From assembly GCF_015706575.1 (NCBI RefSeq), contig NW_024037056.1, forward strand, positions 6,275,176-6,339,175: a DNA stretch of 64,000 bases, given 5' to 3'. Source of the DNA: Patiria miniata. Taxonomy: Eukaryota > Echinodermata > Asteroidea > Valvatida > Asterinidae. The notes under the pieces were generated by a model that saw only the letters and a program-made list of their open reading frames with translations, was not told the DNA's origin and made no database searches. Numbering within the stretch: the stretch's first letter is position 1; each line of letters begins with the position of its first letter. Below, in pieces: positions 26,003 to 37,800 of this stretch. The position numbers and the translations under genes are program-made.

Positions 26003-27522
26003 TCCGTCGAAGGATTGGAAGGATGAGTGATGTTGATTGAATCGAGGAAACGAGAAGAAAGTGGACGGAAAATTAGAGTAGTGGATGAAGGAAAATGGGG
26101 CCTAAATGGAGAGAAAATGTAGATCGCGAGTAACGAAATGAAATTTGTGGAGGTAATGAATGAGAACTCGGAATGATAATAAAAGCCAAGAAATTAATGA
26201 GACGGGCAAGTGAATTATAGATGTATGCCAAGGTCTTTGTCCGAGTTGAGGGAGGTTTGCTAATTTTATTTTCAAACAGGAACAAAAAGATCTCCACCGG
26301 CAACTAACAGCTGAGACCATGTGATTCATCTGCATGGATCGATAGCCCGCTTTCGCTCGTACCCCCGCACTGCAAACAGGGCGCGCTGGGAAGGGCTGAT
26401 GAGCTTCACAGAATCTTGTGAAGGAAGTAGAGATGGCATTCTGGGTAACTTATCATGACCCATGTGTACAAAGACATCTGGCTGCAGCTGTTTAAGACCG
26501 CGGTTAGCCATTGCGCGCAAATGCTATCCAGAAACTGTCGCATAGAAAATGCACACATTCCATACCGAATGTGATTTCTGTTTCATTGCGGACCATGACT
26601 TTGTAGACTAATTTGAGCGTCGCTTAATCTGCAATTTGACCCTTCATGAATCCGAAACGGAGCCTGAGCAAGTGACGAGAATTGAAAATTTACAAAACAG
26701 ATATGTTTTACAAATTGTCCTACATTATAACGCTTTTCAACGAAAAAAAAAAACATTTACGAATGGGAATAAAAGAGTGATGACTCAGTCTTAACGGCCG
26801 TTTGAAACCTTGCAGGGTCTAAGATCTTGGCCGTGATGACTTGTAGGTCGCAGGTCACATGTCACGCGAAATCTATCCAATCAGAGCGTGAATTCATCAG
26901 CCCATCCCAGCGTCCTGTTTGCATGCAGGGCGGGGGGGGGGGGGGGAGCGAATATCCCGCTACCTGCTAAATTAATTAGAACTTTCAATGGTAGGCACAC
27001 TACCGCAGATTGGATAGGGCAAATGATCCAAATAACCATGAGAGGCAAAAGACTGATTATAAATTCATTTTCCAAATTCATTTTGTGCGAGGTCACATCA
27101 TACGTGGTTTTTCCTTATCTATCTAGGTACGTGTTAATGTTAATGATGGCCTATATTATGTCCCCAAGTTTATTTTCTGTTCATGAGTGTCTTAATTTTC
27201 AGTACGTTCTCAGTACGTTTTTAGTAGCTGAAAGGAAATCTTAAAAGGCAAGGTGATTTCTGCCAAAAATGTCCTTGCTTTTAAATTGTGGCAGCTAGCT
27301 CTCTGTGCCACAGACATGTATCCTTTTAGGCCCCGCCCATTTCGCACGTGTGCGCTCGCATCCAATGCAACTGTGCGTGCTGTAGACGCGCACGTTGTAC
27401 GCAAATCTGCGCGCGTGGGACTGAATTAGGACATTAATCTTGGCCGTGATTGGTCGAAACAAACGGGATGAGGCTTTTATGAATTGGTCTTCCACAAAGC
27501 ATCTCGGTACAAACGGGAGACT

Positions 27523-27656
27523 ATTTGAGACGTTGGTGGCAGCAAACACCGCCGGCCCTTTTTTTTTTTAAATTGGTTGCGTCCTATTGAGCATGCGTGC
27601 CTTAGCTTAAACATGACGTCAACAATCGGTGTGTTTGCTGCCATCAACGTCTCAAA
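27523..27656. mobile_element. Inverted-repeat element just upstream of an HS1BP3 exon
   Basis: TGAGACGTTGGTGGCAGCAA ACACCG is mirrored by GGTGTGTTTGCTGCCATCAA CGTCTC. It ends about 85 bp before the exon at 27742. Confidence 0.85.
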
Positions 27657-27741
27657 AGTCTTCCATTGCCCAAGGTTTTTATCTCAGTTTTTTTAATTGA
27701 TTGTTTGTGCGTTTGTCTGTTTGTTTTTATATCTGAATCAG

Positions 27742-29501
27742 ACACAGGGGTGTTGCTTTTCTCAGACAACCTGGAGGATATGACAGACATTGATAATGCA
27801 GCAGGGATTTACCTTCCACCCGGAGCTGACGAGACTGACAAGAAGACATCTGAATTTCTTGCTTTGGATGAAGAAGAGGATAAAGACCTCTTGAAGTAAG
27901 GTCGACCACACAATTCTGAAAAAAAGTAGTTTGTTTAAATTGCCATTACGTGAAACTCCCATTTGCCAAAACCCCTGAACTGTACCTACCGATTTCACTG
28001 TGACTCTTATCAGCTGTTATCAGTAAAGTAATTATAAGATAAACACTTACCCTGGCACCCACTTCCCCAGGGCCAGTGACCATGAGCCGTGGTAATTGCC
28101 CTATCAATTACGGCATGCACATCTGGTAGCCGGGACTACTTGCAGTGTGTGTGCCTTGAAGAGCATGGCTGAAGTCGGACTGTTTCTTATTTGATATCTC
28201 GAGATATATTTGATCGATTTTTATGATTCAAAGTTGCTCACATAATAACTTTTGACACTTTTCCAAATACTTTACATTATAAACAAGAACCTAGTAGACT
28301 TTGGTAGATATTTTTTGTCAGTAAGCTCACAGGCAGAGGCACCATACACCACCTGTTCACGGCTCGTTAACTCTTGATCAGATAAGAGAGATCGCGTTGA
28401 AAGCTGCTTAATCTGAAATCGGTAGGTACGACCCGAGTTTGTCATAGGCAAACTCGGGTCTAGCTCAAATGGGAGATTTACGTAATGCTCTTTTCACACT
28501 TCCGCCATGGGCATGCAGAGCCTCGATCTGGCAACTTTTACACAATAAATATAGCCGGTTCAGTGATTCCCGTGTCGGGGTTCAGATCACTGAACCGGCT
28601 ATTTGTTTGTGTAAAGTGCCAGATCGAGGCTCTGCATGCCCAATGGCGGAGTGTGAAAAGAGTTAATGTTCACTTCCTGAGTGCTTCATGCGGTTCGTGA
28701 CGTCACCACATCTTAACCATGCGTACTTCACACGGTGAAGCATATTATATTAAAATGCTCTTATTTTAACCAGAATTAATTTCCTTGGCTGAAATTCGGA
28801 CTTAATTTCTAAAACTATTTCATTTGCGACACATTAACCCACCTTGGAAATTCCTAGTGTTTGAGTAAAATCCATATATCTATTTCGTTAAAACCTTACT
28901 TCTTATCTCCTTTTTTCTCGTGCAATGCCAAGATAAAATTCCAACATGAATGTTCCTGGGGGTGATTACGGTCAGTAAACATTCTGTCAAAAACAATAGC
29001 AAGAGAAAGGGCAACCCCGTGTGAATGCCCATAGAAGGGTCAAGGAGGGGTCCGGAAGCTCAAAGACAAAATGGCGTACTTTCAGTCTCTATAGACGTTA
29101 GTTACGAACCGGACAGCGATCGCTGAAGAACTCTTTAAACGATTTTGAAAAAAAAATGTCTTGACAGTATCGAAGATGACCTGGACCAGCTTCTCTCAGA
29201 TGTCATCAAGAAGCCAGACAAAGCTCCCCAGAAACCCTCCTTAAAACCCAAGCCTCCGTCGCCCACAAAGAAGCCCATCCCGGCCCAGAGACCCACCCCA
29301 GCACCGCGGTCGACTGGTGGTCCGGGGAAAGCGCCGCCAAAGCCTGCCCCGAGGAAGGGTAAGACGCCCTCAACCGGCGGATCACAGAGTGAGGAGACAG
29401 GGCAAAAGGCTGAGACCGTCGACACAATGGACGACGGTGACATCCTAAAATACATCCAGCAGAATGCTGGGGACGAAGAGGCTAGTTTGGATCTGTTTTA
29501 G
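27742..29501 (+). CDS. HS1BP3: HCLS1-binding protein 3 homologue, last two coding exons (partial)
   Basis: Exons are 27742-27895 (acceptor after GAATCAG, donor GTAAGG) and 29168-29501 (acceptor after TGACAG, stop TAG), joined in phase 2 to read DLLN-IEDDLDQLL. The last exon carries EDDLDQLL, then a Lys/Pro-rich stretch (KPKPPSP, PAPR, APPKPAPR), then MDDGDILKYIQQN and a final SLDLF. Human HS1BP3 has the same order: EEDLDQIL, LKPKPP, MDILQYIQ and a terminal SLF. The first exon is acidic (LLFSDNLED, LALDEEEDKDLL), like the region before it in HS1BP3. The family protein has an N-terminal PX lipid-binding domain and binds the cortactin relative HCLS1; the Pro-rich tail fits SH3 partners. The exon at 27742 begins in phase 1, so upstream exons exist, but I could not find the PX domain in this window. 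AATAAA signals occur near 29709 and 30745. Confidence 0.8.
28484..28665. mobile_element. Near-perfect hairpin element in the HS1BP3 intron
   Basis: Arms of about 80 bp. The left arm carries CTCTTTTCACACTTCCGCC, GCATGCAGAGCCTCGATCTG and AGCCGGTTCAGTGAT; the right is its complement, with a short loop near 28574. Confidence 0.93.
28738..28900. repeat. Flank of the word-repeat family, without words
   Basis: Shares AAAATGCTCTTATTTTAACC, AATTAATTTCCTTGGCTGAA, TTGGAAATTCCTAG and AAAATCCATATATCTATTTC with 3300-3480 and 48380-48550, but stops before any GTCTCCAC word. Confidence 0.8.
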
Positions 29502-30137
29502 GGAGAAATCTACGGACTGATTGAAAAATCCTAGATAATTATTCCCACCAGATAAAATTGCAATAGACAAATTTGACAGGTGCTGTAATTACATGCATGA
29601 AGAGGTTGAAGAGTATCAAAGTGAAGTCTACAATCTTATGCAAAAAGTAGACCTTGAAATGTAGACACCGAAACAAAATGTCCTTTATTGTTATCGCAAG
29701 ATCCATGAATAAACCACTGCCGAAATGTTTGAAAGTGTATATTACTTTGGCCTTCGTTATAAGCACGTGCATCTCAAACTATACAAAGCACAGGCGTTAT
29801 TAGATAACCATGAAAATATCATTCAGGATGACTATTCTTTGCAACTCGATGAAGTACTGATTATATAGAATTTGTAAACAGTAACTGAAAAGGTTTTTAT
29901 ATATTACAGTAATTGTTGCCAAAAATATTTCAGCTGCAAAGTACACCGCAAACCGTGTCATTATTGGTTTGTCTTTAAAGATTTTTTTTCTATCAAGTTT
30001 CCGAGGCTGTATACTTTTGCTTGATAATTATCCACCGCTACGATGTTTTTAAAAAACATTAATGATAATCAAAAAGTAAAAATCATTTATGCCATTAACT
30101 TGGTTATTACGTTATTGGTAATGTGGTTAGATTATAC

Positions 30138-30384
30138 CTGGGCCAATTTCATAGAGCTGCTTAAGCACAAAATTTGCTTAAGCACAAAAAAAACTTGCTT
30201 AATATAATCAGGTTACCGGCCAAAACTCCACTCGATTGTTATGCTAAGTAAACAACAGCTAAATACCAGTCACAAGCAATGTACATCGCATGGAGTTTTG
30301 GCGGGTTACGTGATTTTACTAAGCAATGTTTTTTCGTGCTTAAGCAAATTTTGTGCTTAAGCAGCTCTATGAAATTGGGCCCAG
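30138..30384. mobile_element. Palindromic MITE with CTGGGCC ends
   Basis: CTGGGCCAATTTCATAGAGC then TGCTTAAGCAC at the left mirror GTGCTTAAGCAGCTCTATGA then AATTGGGCCCAG at the right; inner GGTTACCGGCCAAAACTCCA mirrors TGGAGTTTTGGCGGGTTACG. Confidence 0.93.
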
Positions 30385-31175
30385 AATTGAATTTTTAAGT
30401 ATTGATTTTGGTATCAATGTATCCATCACTGGGCGTTTCATTGCAATTATTATATATTTTTACGCGAACTTGTTACAATACATGAAATAATCAAGAACAA
30501 AACTCGACTGTAAATTGTAATTTTTTTTTACTCTCGGACACAAATGTTTACCCAAACAGCATGTAATTAGAAAACTCAGAAGTCATTTTATACTGTTGAT
30601 ACACGTAGTTAAATACACTTTATATTTCTTGATACTTGCAATCTGAGGAATGTTGTACGTTACAAATTATTGCAAGAAAAGTTGTATAAAATACTTTTAT
30701 ACTTAACTCATTTGATGTTATTTTACACCGTAAACATTATTTTGGAAAATAAAAATAAACGACAATCAGATTCAAACTCGGAGCCGCCTTCTTCTTTAGA
30801 AAAGAAGTGAATTTTTCTTAGGAACATATTTTGTGTAACTTTGTACTCCACTTAAATGTATGAAGAATCCTTGACTGTCCCTGTTTGGTTGATTTTATTG
30901 AAAAGTGCACTTCTTTTAAACTCTTCCATGCTTTCCTGGTTAACTGAGGGCGATGCTGCTGTGATGCCACTGTTCATTTTAGGGGGTTTCTGTTCAAATT
31001 GTGAACCCCCCCAAAAAATGATTGAAAATATTTGCGAGAAAAGTTTGCTCACCGGCTACTGCCATTTACTGACACAACGAATTACTCCCCAAAAACAAGA
31101 AAATTTATGACAGCGAATTATCCGAAAATTCTTTTGGTGCTGAAATTATAGTTTGCTCAAGAAAATATGAAAATT

Positions 31176-31263
31176 TCAATCAATCAATCAATCAATCAAT
31201 CAAGTCGAGGCCCTTTGGCAGCTGAGCCCTCCCAGTGATCTCGGCCCTGATGTCCCGGTCCAG
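31176..31263 (-). repeat. (TTGA)n tail with possible LINE 3' end
   Basis: On the minus strand a short frame reading LDRDIRAEITGRAQLPKGLD runs straight into GATTGATTGATTGA. Coding sequence ending at a short tandem tail is typical of RTE-like LINEs. The fragment is too short for family assignment. Confidence 0.4.
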
Positions 31264-31724
31264 TATGAAAATTTCCATGAGCATAAAAACAAAGGCGGCA
31301 CCAAAATATCCTTGAAATGGAAGACAATGGAAAACAAAACTTGAAAATAGCGACACAAAGGGACACAAAGGTGCATTTCCAAGGATTGCATTAAAGAAAA
31401 CGACATTGCATTAAAGAAAATGACATTGCATAGGCCCTTTAAAGGCACATCTTGATCTCAAAGCTCGTCAGAAAAGTTGAGAAATGGTTGCTTCAGAAGA
31501 CCCAGATAAGATTCATGTTATTATCAAAAATTTGACCTATATCCTCAATTACCAAGGTCTAGAGGGACACCTAGAGGTCTTTCATGTGCTCCTTTCCTCT
31601 CCTGTTGTCTGGTGATGTGCTGACTTGCTGCAGTTCAGTGAAAGGATAAAAATATTACTGGTCTTGCAAATTAAACCTCTAGGACCACATCGTCCCTATT
31701 GTAATCTTTTGTTGTATCATCTTC

Positions 31725-32341
31725 TCAGCTTCCACACAAATCGTTCATTGCATCCACCAGAGCGTCTTCAGTGTTCTCAACAAATGTCCTGACAAGGTAG
31801 GTCTGCTTCTCAGGCTCCGGAAGTCGGCAATCACCGTTCCAAAAAGGTGACTTCATCTTGTTACTCTGCATCACAAGCAAGAGAAAAAAAAGTGACACAT
31901 TTCTTCCATTTCAACAAAATCCGACTTCTCCAATGAAATATATCCTGATAAAGGTATATGTAAAGTAGCGTACCACTAGGACTTTTTTTTTTTTTTTTTT
32001 TTTTAAACAACTTTCAAGGTAAATCTTCCCTTCATGATAAAACAAGGTCATTAGAATGTCGAAAGTGTCTGAGAAGATGCACCCCTTTGAAAGAAATCAC
32101 AATTTCCAATTGTTAAAAATATTTTTTCATCTTTAGAATTTTTGTTGATGCAACAATTTCGGTGGGTGGTTGGTTGATGCTCACAGTCCCAAGAATCAAT
32201 TGTCGGCCTACCATATAGGTGTCTCTGTTCCATACAGCCTGGCACCTGCCACTGCAAATAGGACAAGGCCGACTCAAGGCGTAGCCGCCACATTCCTGAC
32301 ACCCAGGTGTAAATTGGCCATCAGACCAAGTAGCATTGCAG
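31725..32341 (-). CDS. Pino: Protein pinocchio homologue, last two coding exons (partial)
   Basis: On the minus strand, exon 32341-32212 reads CNATW, then CQECGGYALSRPCPICSGRC, then VWNRDTYM, followed by donor GTAGGC. Exon 31865-31725 follows acceptor GATGCAG in the same phase 0 and reads SNKMKSPFWNGDCRLPEPEK to a final LCGS and TGA. The Cys-rich pattern, with ECGGY, RPCP, a CxGxC and WxRD before a WxGxC, matches my memory of the insect pinocchio family; the Drosophila gene was named for an olfactory behaviour phenotype, and its biochemistry is poorly known. Paired CxxC sites suggest zinc binding (inference). The upstream exon should end in a split codon (the exon starts with its third base) but was not found between 32342 and 34850. 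The gene converges with HS1BP3 and diverges from the NOL4-like gene. Confidence 0.72.
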
Positions 32342-32382
32342 CTACAAATCAAATTGAAAAGAGAAAATAAACTTTACGCTAG

Positions 32383-32767
32383 TAAGGCCCCAAAAAAAAA
32401 AATATTCGGTCTCTGGTCAGACCAAAGTTCCGGAGTTGACGCGGGCACGCGGTTTTTTTTTTTTTTTTTGCTTTTTTTTTTTTTTCAAGCTGGCATTGTA
32501 CAGACAAGGTGGGGTACTATTTTGCTTTTTGGGTGTCCTCATGTACATTAGTGTCCTCCATAATTTGCCTTTGTGCTTTCGATCATTTGCCTTGGTGCAA
32601 TTTCCCATTCCTTGGTGCTCTTTGGTAAAAGAAATTGAGGAGGTGCAGAAATAGAGGGCGCTGTTGGAGCTACCGCGGAACATTTTGGAAAAAAAAAGAT
32701 CGACGCGCATGATTAAAATCGACGCGCGCGCTGACCAGAGACCAACTTATTTTTTTTTTTTGGCCTA
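32383..32767. mobile_element. TAAGGCC-ended element, copy 1
   Basis: Left TAAGGCCCCAAAAAAAAAAA then GGTCTCTGGTCAG; right CTGACCAGAGACC then TTTTTTTTGGCCTAA. It lies 40 bp upstream of the pinocchio exon start. Related elements lie at 56224-56460 and 58750-59134. Confidence 0.85.
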
Positions 32768-34488
32768 ACAGTTACATACTGCGAGATACATTTTCCATAA
32801 GGTTTTAAAATGACATTGAAATTTAACAGATAATTAAGGCACGAAATGGGTGAAAGCGGGCCTACATAAATGTTTCGCATCATGCCAGGGAGTATCACTT
32901 CTTCTCCACGGAGCCCATCTCCGGTAGAACGTCTGATATATCTAAGCACGTGTGACGTCATTTTATTCCGAAATCTGGACTAAGAGTTTGATTGGTCAAT
33001 TTCGATGCCACGTTGTTGTAATACCGTAAGTAACCTGTACAAAAATGGCACTCATCGTGGGTGTGATGTTTACGCACGAGGAAGCACCCGCTGATTGGTC
33101 AGTTTCTCGAGGTCATACTATATCGCTGAATCTGCTTAAATATCATAGACGTACCATGGAGGTAGAATTGCATAGACCATGGCCGGCTAAAAATGGGGCC
33201 GGGGTGGGGCTTCAATTTAACGTTGAGATGAGACTGATTGAGGGGGGGGGGGGCTCACAGCCGCTATAAAATAATCGTACAGGCTGAAACAATCTTAAGT
33301 CTTGTCCTGAGAACACTAGATCTCCTTCCCCGTGGGTGGGGTGGAAGAGATACCCCTCCCCTATCCTAGCAGCAACGCTAGTCAGCTAGTAAAACAAGTA
33401 GTAAAAAATAATACCTAATGCATTTATTCCACATTTTTTTGGTAGAGCTATCTATCACTTTCTCCAAATCTATGCTAGCGCCATCTATGTCGAGCTAAGC
33501 TGCATATCAATGACCAAGTCAATTTTGTACACAAAAAGGAGAGAAATAATTAATGTTTCTCGAGAGATCGACTTGATGAGACGACCGGACCGATCACTTC
33601 CTGGATCTTGTTGTTGACAAGGTTAAGTTATAGCGCCCTCAAGAGACGTGAATAATCAGAGCGTCGTTTCAATTCCGCGCTGACGAAGAAGTGATAATCG
33701 GAACGATTTGGTGCTGTATTCGCACCTTTTGCACGTTGCAAGGGTCGTTTAATTCGCAGGTGTAGCTTCAGGTAACAATTCTTAGTATTCTTGTTGTGTG
33801 AAGATTGTAATACAATATTTTGACGTCCCATTATAGGTATTTTGGTGGGTTTACAACGGAGGAATAAACTTAAGCACAGTGTACACTGAATGGTCTAGCA
33901 AGCGCGCCCTCAACGTCAATTCGCGCAAACGAAACAAACTGTTGTAAAAATACGGAAAGAATGTTGCATCCTGACGCCACTTTTTCCTTCATATTATATC
34001 ATGTCAATGAAGGTCAGTCATTGCAAAAATGATGAAGACATAAATCTAGGACTGAGACACATTTCAATTTTCATGATTTTGTTAGAAAATACTTTGAACA
34101 TGTTGAAAATGCATGCGACTCTCCATAGACTACAACCACAGAAGTAGCGTCTGGATAAGCCACTTGGGACAAAAATTTACTGCTGCGCGCATACGCACAT
34201 CCCATGACAACGATTAGGGTCGGGGGATAAACAGTTCGCCACACGCGTGCAAAATCATAGCGGGTAGTCCCTTAAATCATGACTCAAATACTGAACTATC
34301 TTATTGAGTCACAGTGCCACATATGGCCTGTGCGCGGAAGGTCCCCCGTTGCTAGGGGAGCTGAAAATCAATTGAATTAAAGATCAAAATTATTTTGTCA
34401 GCAGAAAATCAACCCAGCTATAGTATGACTGCTAAATAGCACAACATACATCGTTAAATTCAGTACCTTCAGAGGTATTTGAAAAAGC
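32768..34488. other. Intergenic region between divergent pinocchio and NOL4-like genes
   Basis: A poly-G run at 33242-33252 and AT-rich sequence. Upstream pinocchio exons are expected on the minus strand here or beyond, but none was recognised. It is a candidate for shared promoter sequence. Confidence 0.4.
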
Positions 34489-34713
34489 ATGGCGTCTCTG
34501 ATATTTACCAGACTGTTTCCCGGCCACCGGAATAATAGTCAAAAGGCCAATGGGGTCAGGGAACCAGACAAGAGCTTTAATCATCTACTGAGCGTGCGTC
34601 AACTTTGGCAAAGCGCACCACGGCTGTTGCCTGTCATTCCAAAATCTTTGGAGCCCGCTGCATGTGTGCGCTCTTCATCAGCAGCCGCCAAAATTACTAC
34701 TCAACTTTTGTAG
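34489..34713 (+). other. Possible upstream ORF or leader exon before the NOL4-like gene
   Basis: A 74-codon frame starts at an ATG in a good context (GCATGG). It begins MASLIFTRLFPGH, is rich in Arg, Ser and Leu, and has few acidic residues, like a mitochondrial targeting sequence. It ends 40 bp before a plausible acceptor (TTGTTCCAG, exon from 34754). It cannot be joined in frame to the start at 34855 because TGA at 34828 is in that frame. It may be a 5' UTR ORF, an alternative leader, or chance. Confidence 0.25.
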
Positions 34714-34854
34714 CTCTGCGTCAAGTAATTTCATTGTGTTCTCTTTGTTCCAGATCTGGAGTTTGAAAAGAAGATTCTATTCAAGAGAACAGACTTGTGC
34801 CTCGTCCTGAAACTCTGCGGAAATCGCTGAAGCAGTCGGCCTCAGCCAAAGACA

Positions 34855-37800
34855 ATGGAAGGAGAAGTACACATTGCCACCACAGAAGCAACAGAAAACC
34901 CACAACAACGCTTGCCAAAGACCTTGACAACCATTCGAACAAGCCGACCGGTTCCCACCACCCAGGCAGCATCAGAAACCATTGTCGCTGTACAGGGAAC
35001 CGAGCAAGGCCACCCAGAAATGGAAGTCACCACGGAGATCATCGAAACGTTGTCCGAGGTGCTTCCGTCCGCACTGAGGAAAACAAACACGACGATACCT
35101 GACGGCGGAATTCCTTGTGATACAATCTTGGAGGTTTTTGACGTCAGCAACAATGAGACGACAATCTCCCAGAATGAGGAGCAGGTCGCCGTGACGATGG
35201 TTCATACATTATCCCTCCCAACATCCGCTGAGAACACCGAACCCCAAAATGAGGCGGAAAGAAGGCAGTTCTTTTGGGATAAGATTCAAACAGTTCTCGG
35301 CAGCAGAAACTCAGACGTCCTTTTGGCTGATAAAGTCCAGCGGATTAAGAAGGTTTTACAGAAGGAAGGCAAAGATGTGGACGAACCTTCAAGGTTTTTG
35401 TTTTACATTCGACAGAGACAGTTTTCATTGAAGGTTGCGCCAGAGCTGGGATGGAACGAAGAAGTTGTTTGCGAGCCAACAAAGGAAGAGGTGTGTTTGG
35501 GCAAAAGTAATCCTTTAAAATACCCCCCCCCCCCCCCTCCCCCCCCCCAAAAAAAATGCATGCTCTTTTTAAATGTATTTCTTTAACCCTAACTCCCTAG
35601 GCATTTTTGCTAGGATGCAACCTCAATCCTGTCAAAATCCTCCAACTGCCTCCATGTCAAAATTGCTTACAGCTTCAGTCCTCCAAAATCCTTTGTTATT
35701 TCTTGAATGTGGTCCTTGGAGGGGTGACCGCTGCCTCAATCCTGCAAAATCCTCCAGCAATCACTGTCAATATGTTGAGGCAGAGCCAGTGACATCCTGG
35801 AGCAGTGCGGAGGACTTCAAATGTAATCTACATTGTAGGCCTAAATTTATGCACGGCTGAGCATAAACAACACAAAGTCCGGCCTGAGACTTTGACACAG
35901 TGCATCCTTCAAAATCAGCCATACATTTTTCCATGTTACCTAAATCCAGCAAAATCCTCCATTTTTCAAAGAGGATTTTGTAGGCTTGGGAAGATAAGAG
36001 TTAATCAAGTGCATTTTACTTAAATATTTCCACAAATAGCTTTTCCAAGACAACCTATGACTGTTTTTCGTAATCAGATATAGTTGGGAGTAAATTGATT
36101 CAGATAATTTACAAATACAAAAATCTCTCTTTTTTTTCTTAAGTGTTTTGACTTTTTGAAAAAAAGAATTTAATAAGAATACAAACCCATTGATTGCTGT
36201 CTACATGTATATGTTTTTGAGATAGTAACTCGGAGCTTGTGTTTTTTTCCATTTTTCAAGGATGCCTCCGATGATTCGTTGCTAGGCAACTGGAGGCGAG
36301 TAGCAGCAGCGGAGGAAATCTATGACATCATCAAGGAAATCCATGAGAGAACAGTGCCTCATAAAAACTACAGGAATACCTACAATGAAGTAAGTATTGA
36401 CAATAACATTTATAACCACCTCCATCCCCTCCTCATAGCTCCGCCCACAATCCCGCACCGCATACATAGCCAAGTTGTCCTTGCAGTCAAAATCAATCAA
36501 TCAAGTGACAATTTTCTTTTTAACAGTTAAGAGCTCCCAGCCTACAAAAAAGCAGGATTGACTGGCTGTGACTGTTTATATAACTTGATACAGCTATGCT
36601 TTGACTGTAGGTGATTGATAAGCCAGCTGTGCCTACAGTTACTTGCTTTTGTCTGTTGACTGAATTTGGCTAGTCAGAGTGCTTACTTGAACTATGATCT
36701 GAAATATGTTATTGACTAGCCTGTGTTAAAGGCATGGAGGGGAAGTAGATAAAAATTTTGTCTGTGACTTTTTAAACAAAAGGAGGGTTAACCTTTAGTC
36801 ACTGTAGCACCCGAAACCCCCCTGCCTGTTACTCCCAGTAGCGCCCGAACCGAACTAAATAAACTGACTAACACCCCGCCAACATAGCGCTGGATAGCTC
36901 AGTTGGTAAGAGTACTGGAAAGGTAATCCGGAGGTCGCAGGTTCAAACCCCGCTCCAGTCAATTTCTTTGTTCATTTTTTCAAAACATAAATAAAATAAG
37001 ATATAATTACAAATAAATGCGATGAGGTATAAAGTAAAGAAGCAAAAAGTATAATCCCTTTAGGATTTCACAAATTTAGTAAAAGAGAAGCTTCGAGTGG
37101 TTTCTTTTCTCATACAGGGAAAAAAATATTAACATTGTCTGCAGGGTTGGACTTTAGCGGTAGCCCGCTAGCCAAATGCTAGTCAAAACAGCAGATGGCT
37201 AGTCAAACTATTCCTTAAGTAGCCCAGCTAGCGAGTCAAAAATTATTGGGCTACAGCAAAGATGAAAGGACAGGAAGAAATTAATCATTAAATTCAGAAA
37301 GCAAACCTGTATCAATATTTGTGTCTAATTTTATTAACTGTTTAGGGTTAAATTATTAGATCTGTTTATTACAAACACTGATCCGATTGCCTCAGGATAG
37401 CCTACACTTTATACATATACATACATATGCACATTGTTGCTTATGAGACACTCTATTAAAAAAAAAAAATGCGGGCTAGTGAAAATGCCTGCAGGCTAGT
37501 TAAGAGTCTGTTTCAGTAATCAAATTATAGGTTTTGCCCTTCACCGACGTTTAAACACTGTATACTCAGTGTGTTACCTCCCGAGTGAAAGTTGGAAAAA
37601 ATCACTCGGGTGGGACTCGAACCCACGACCTCCTGCTTTCTAGTGCAGATGTCTTACCACTCGACCACCGAGCTAACGGGATCAGTTGGCTGGTTCGAAT
37701 CTGATGTACCTTCAATCCTTCACTCGGGAGGTAACACACTGAGTATACAGTTTTTAAACGTCGGTGAAGGGCAAAACCTATAATTTGATTATCACCCCGA

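Larger units (their letters stand above)
29502..31724. other. Convergent 3' region between HS1BP3 and pinocchio
   Basis: AT-rich. It holds the MITE at 30138-30384, an AATAAA near 30745 usable by HS1BP3, a TTTATT near 30893 that could serve the minus-strand gene, and an AATC repeat with possible LINE tail at 31176-31263. Confidence 0.5.

Noticed and set aside
26931..26946. Poly-G tract as a regulatory G-quadruplex
   Set aside because: A single G run near no gene; no further support.
36893..36962. Functional tRNA-Thr gene
   Set aside because: A at position 33 and a T-stem mismatch; kept only as tRNA-like.
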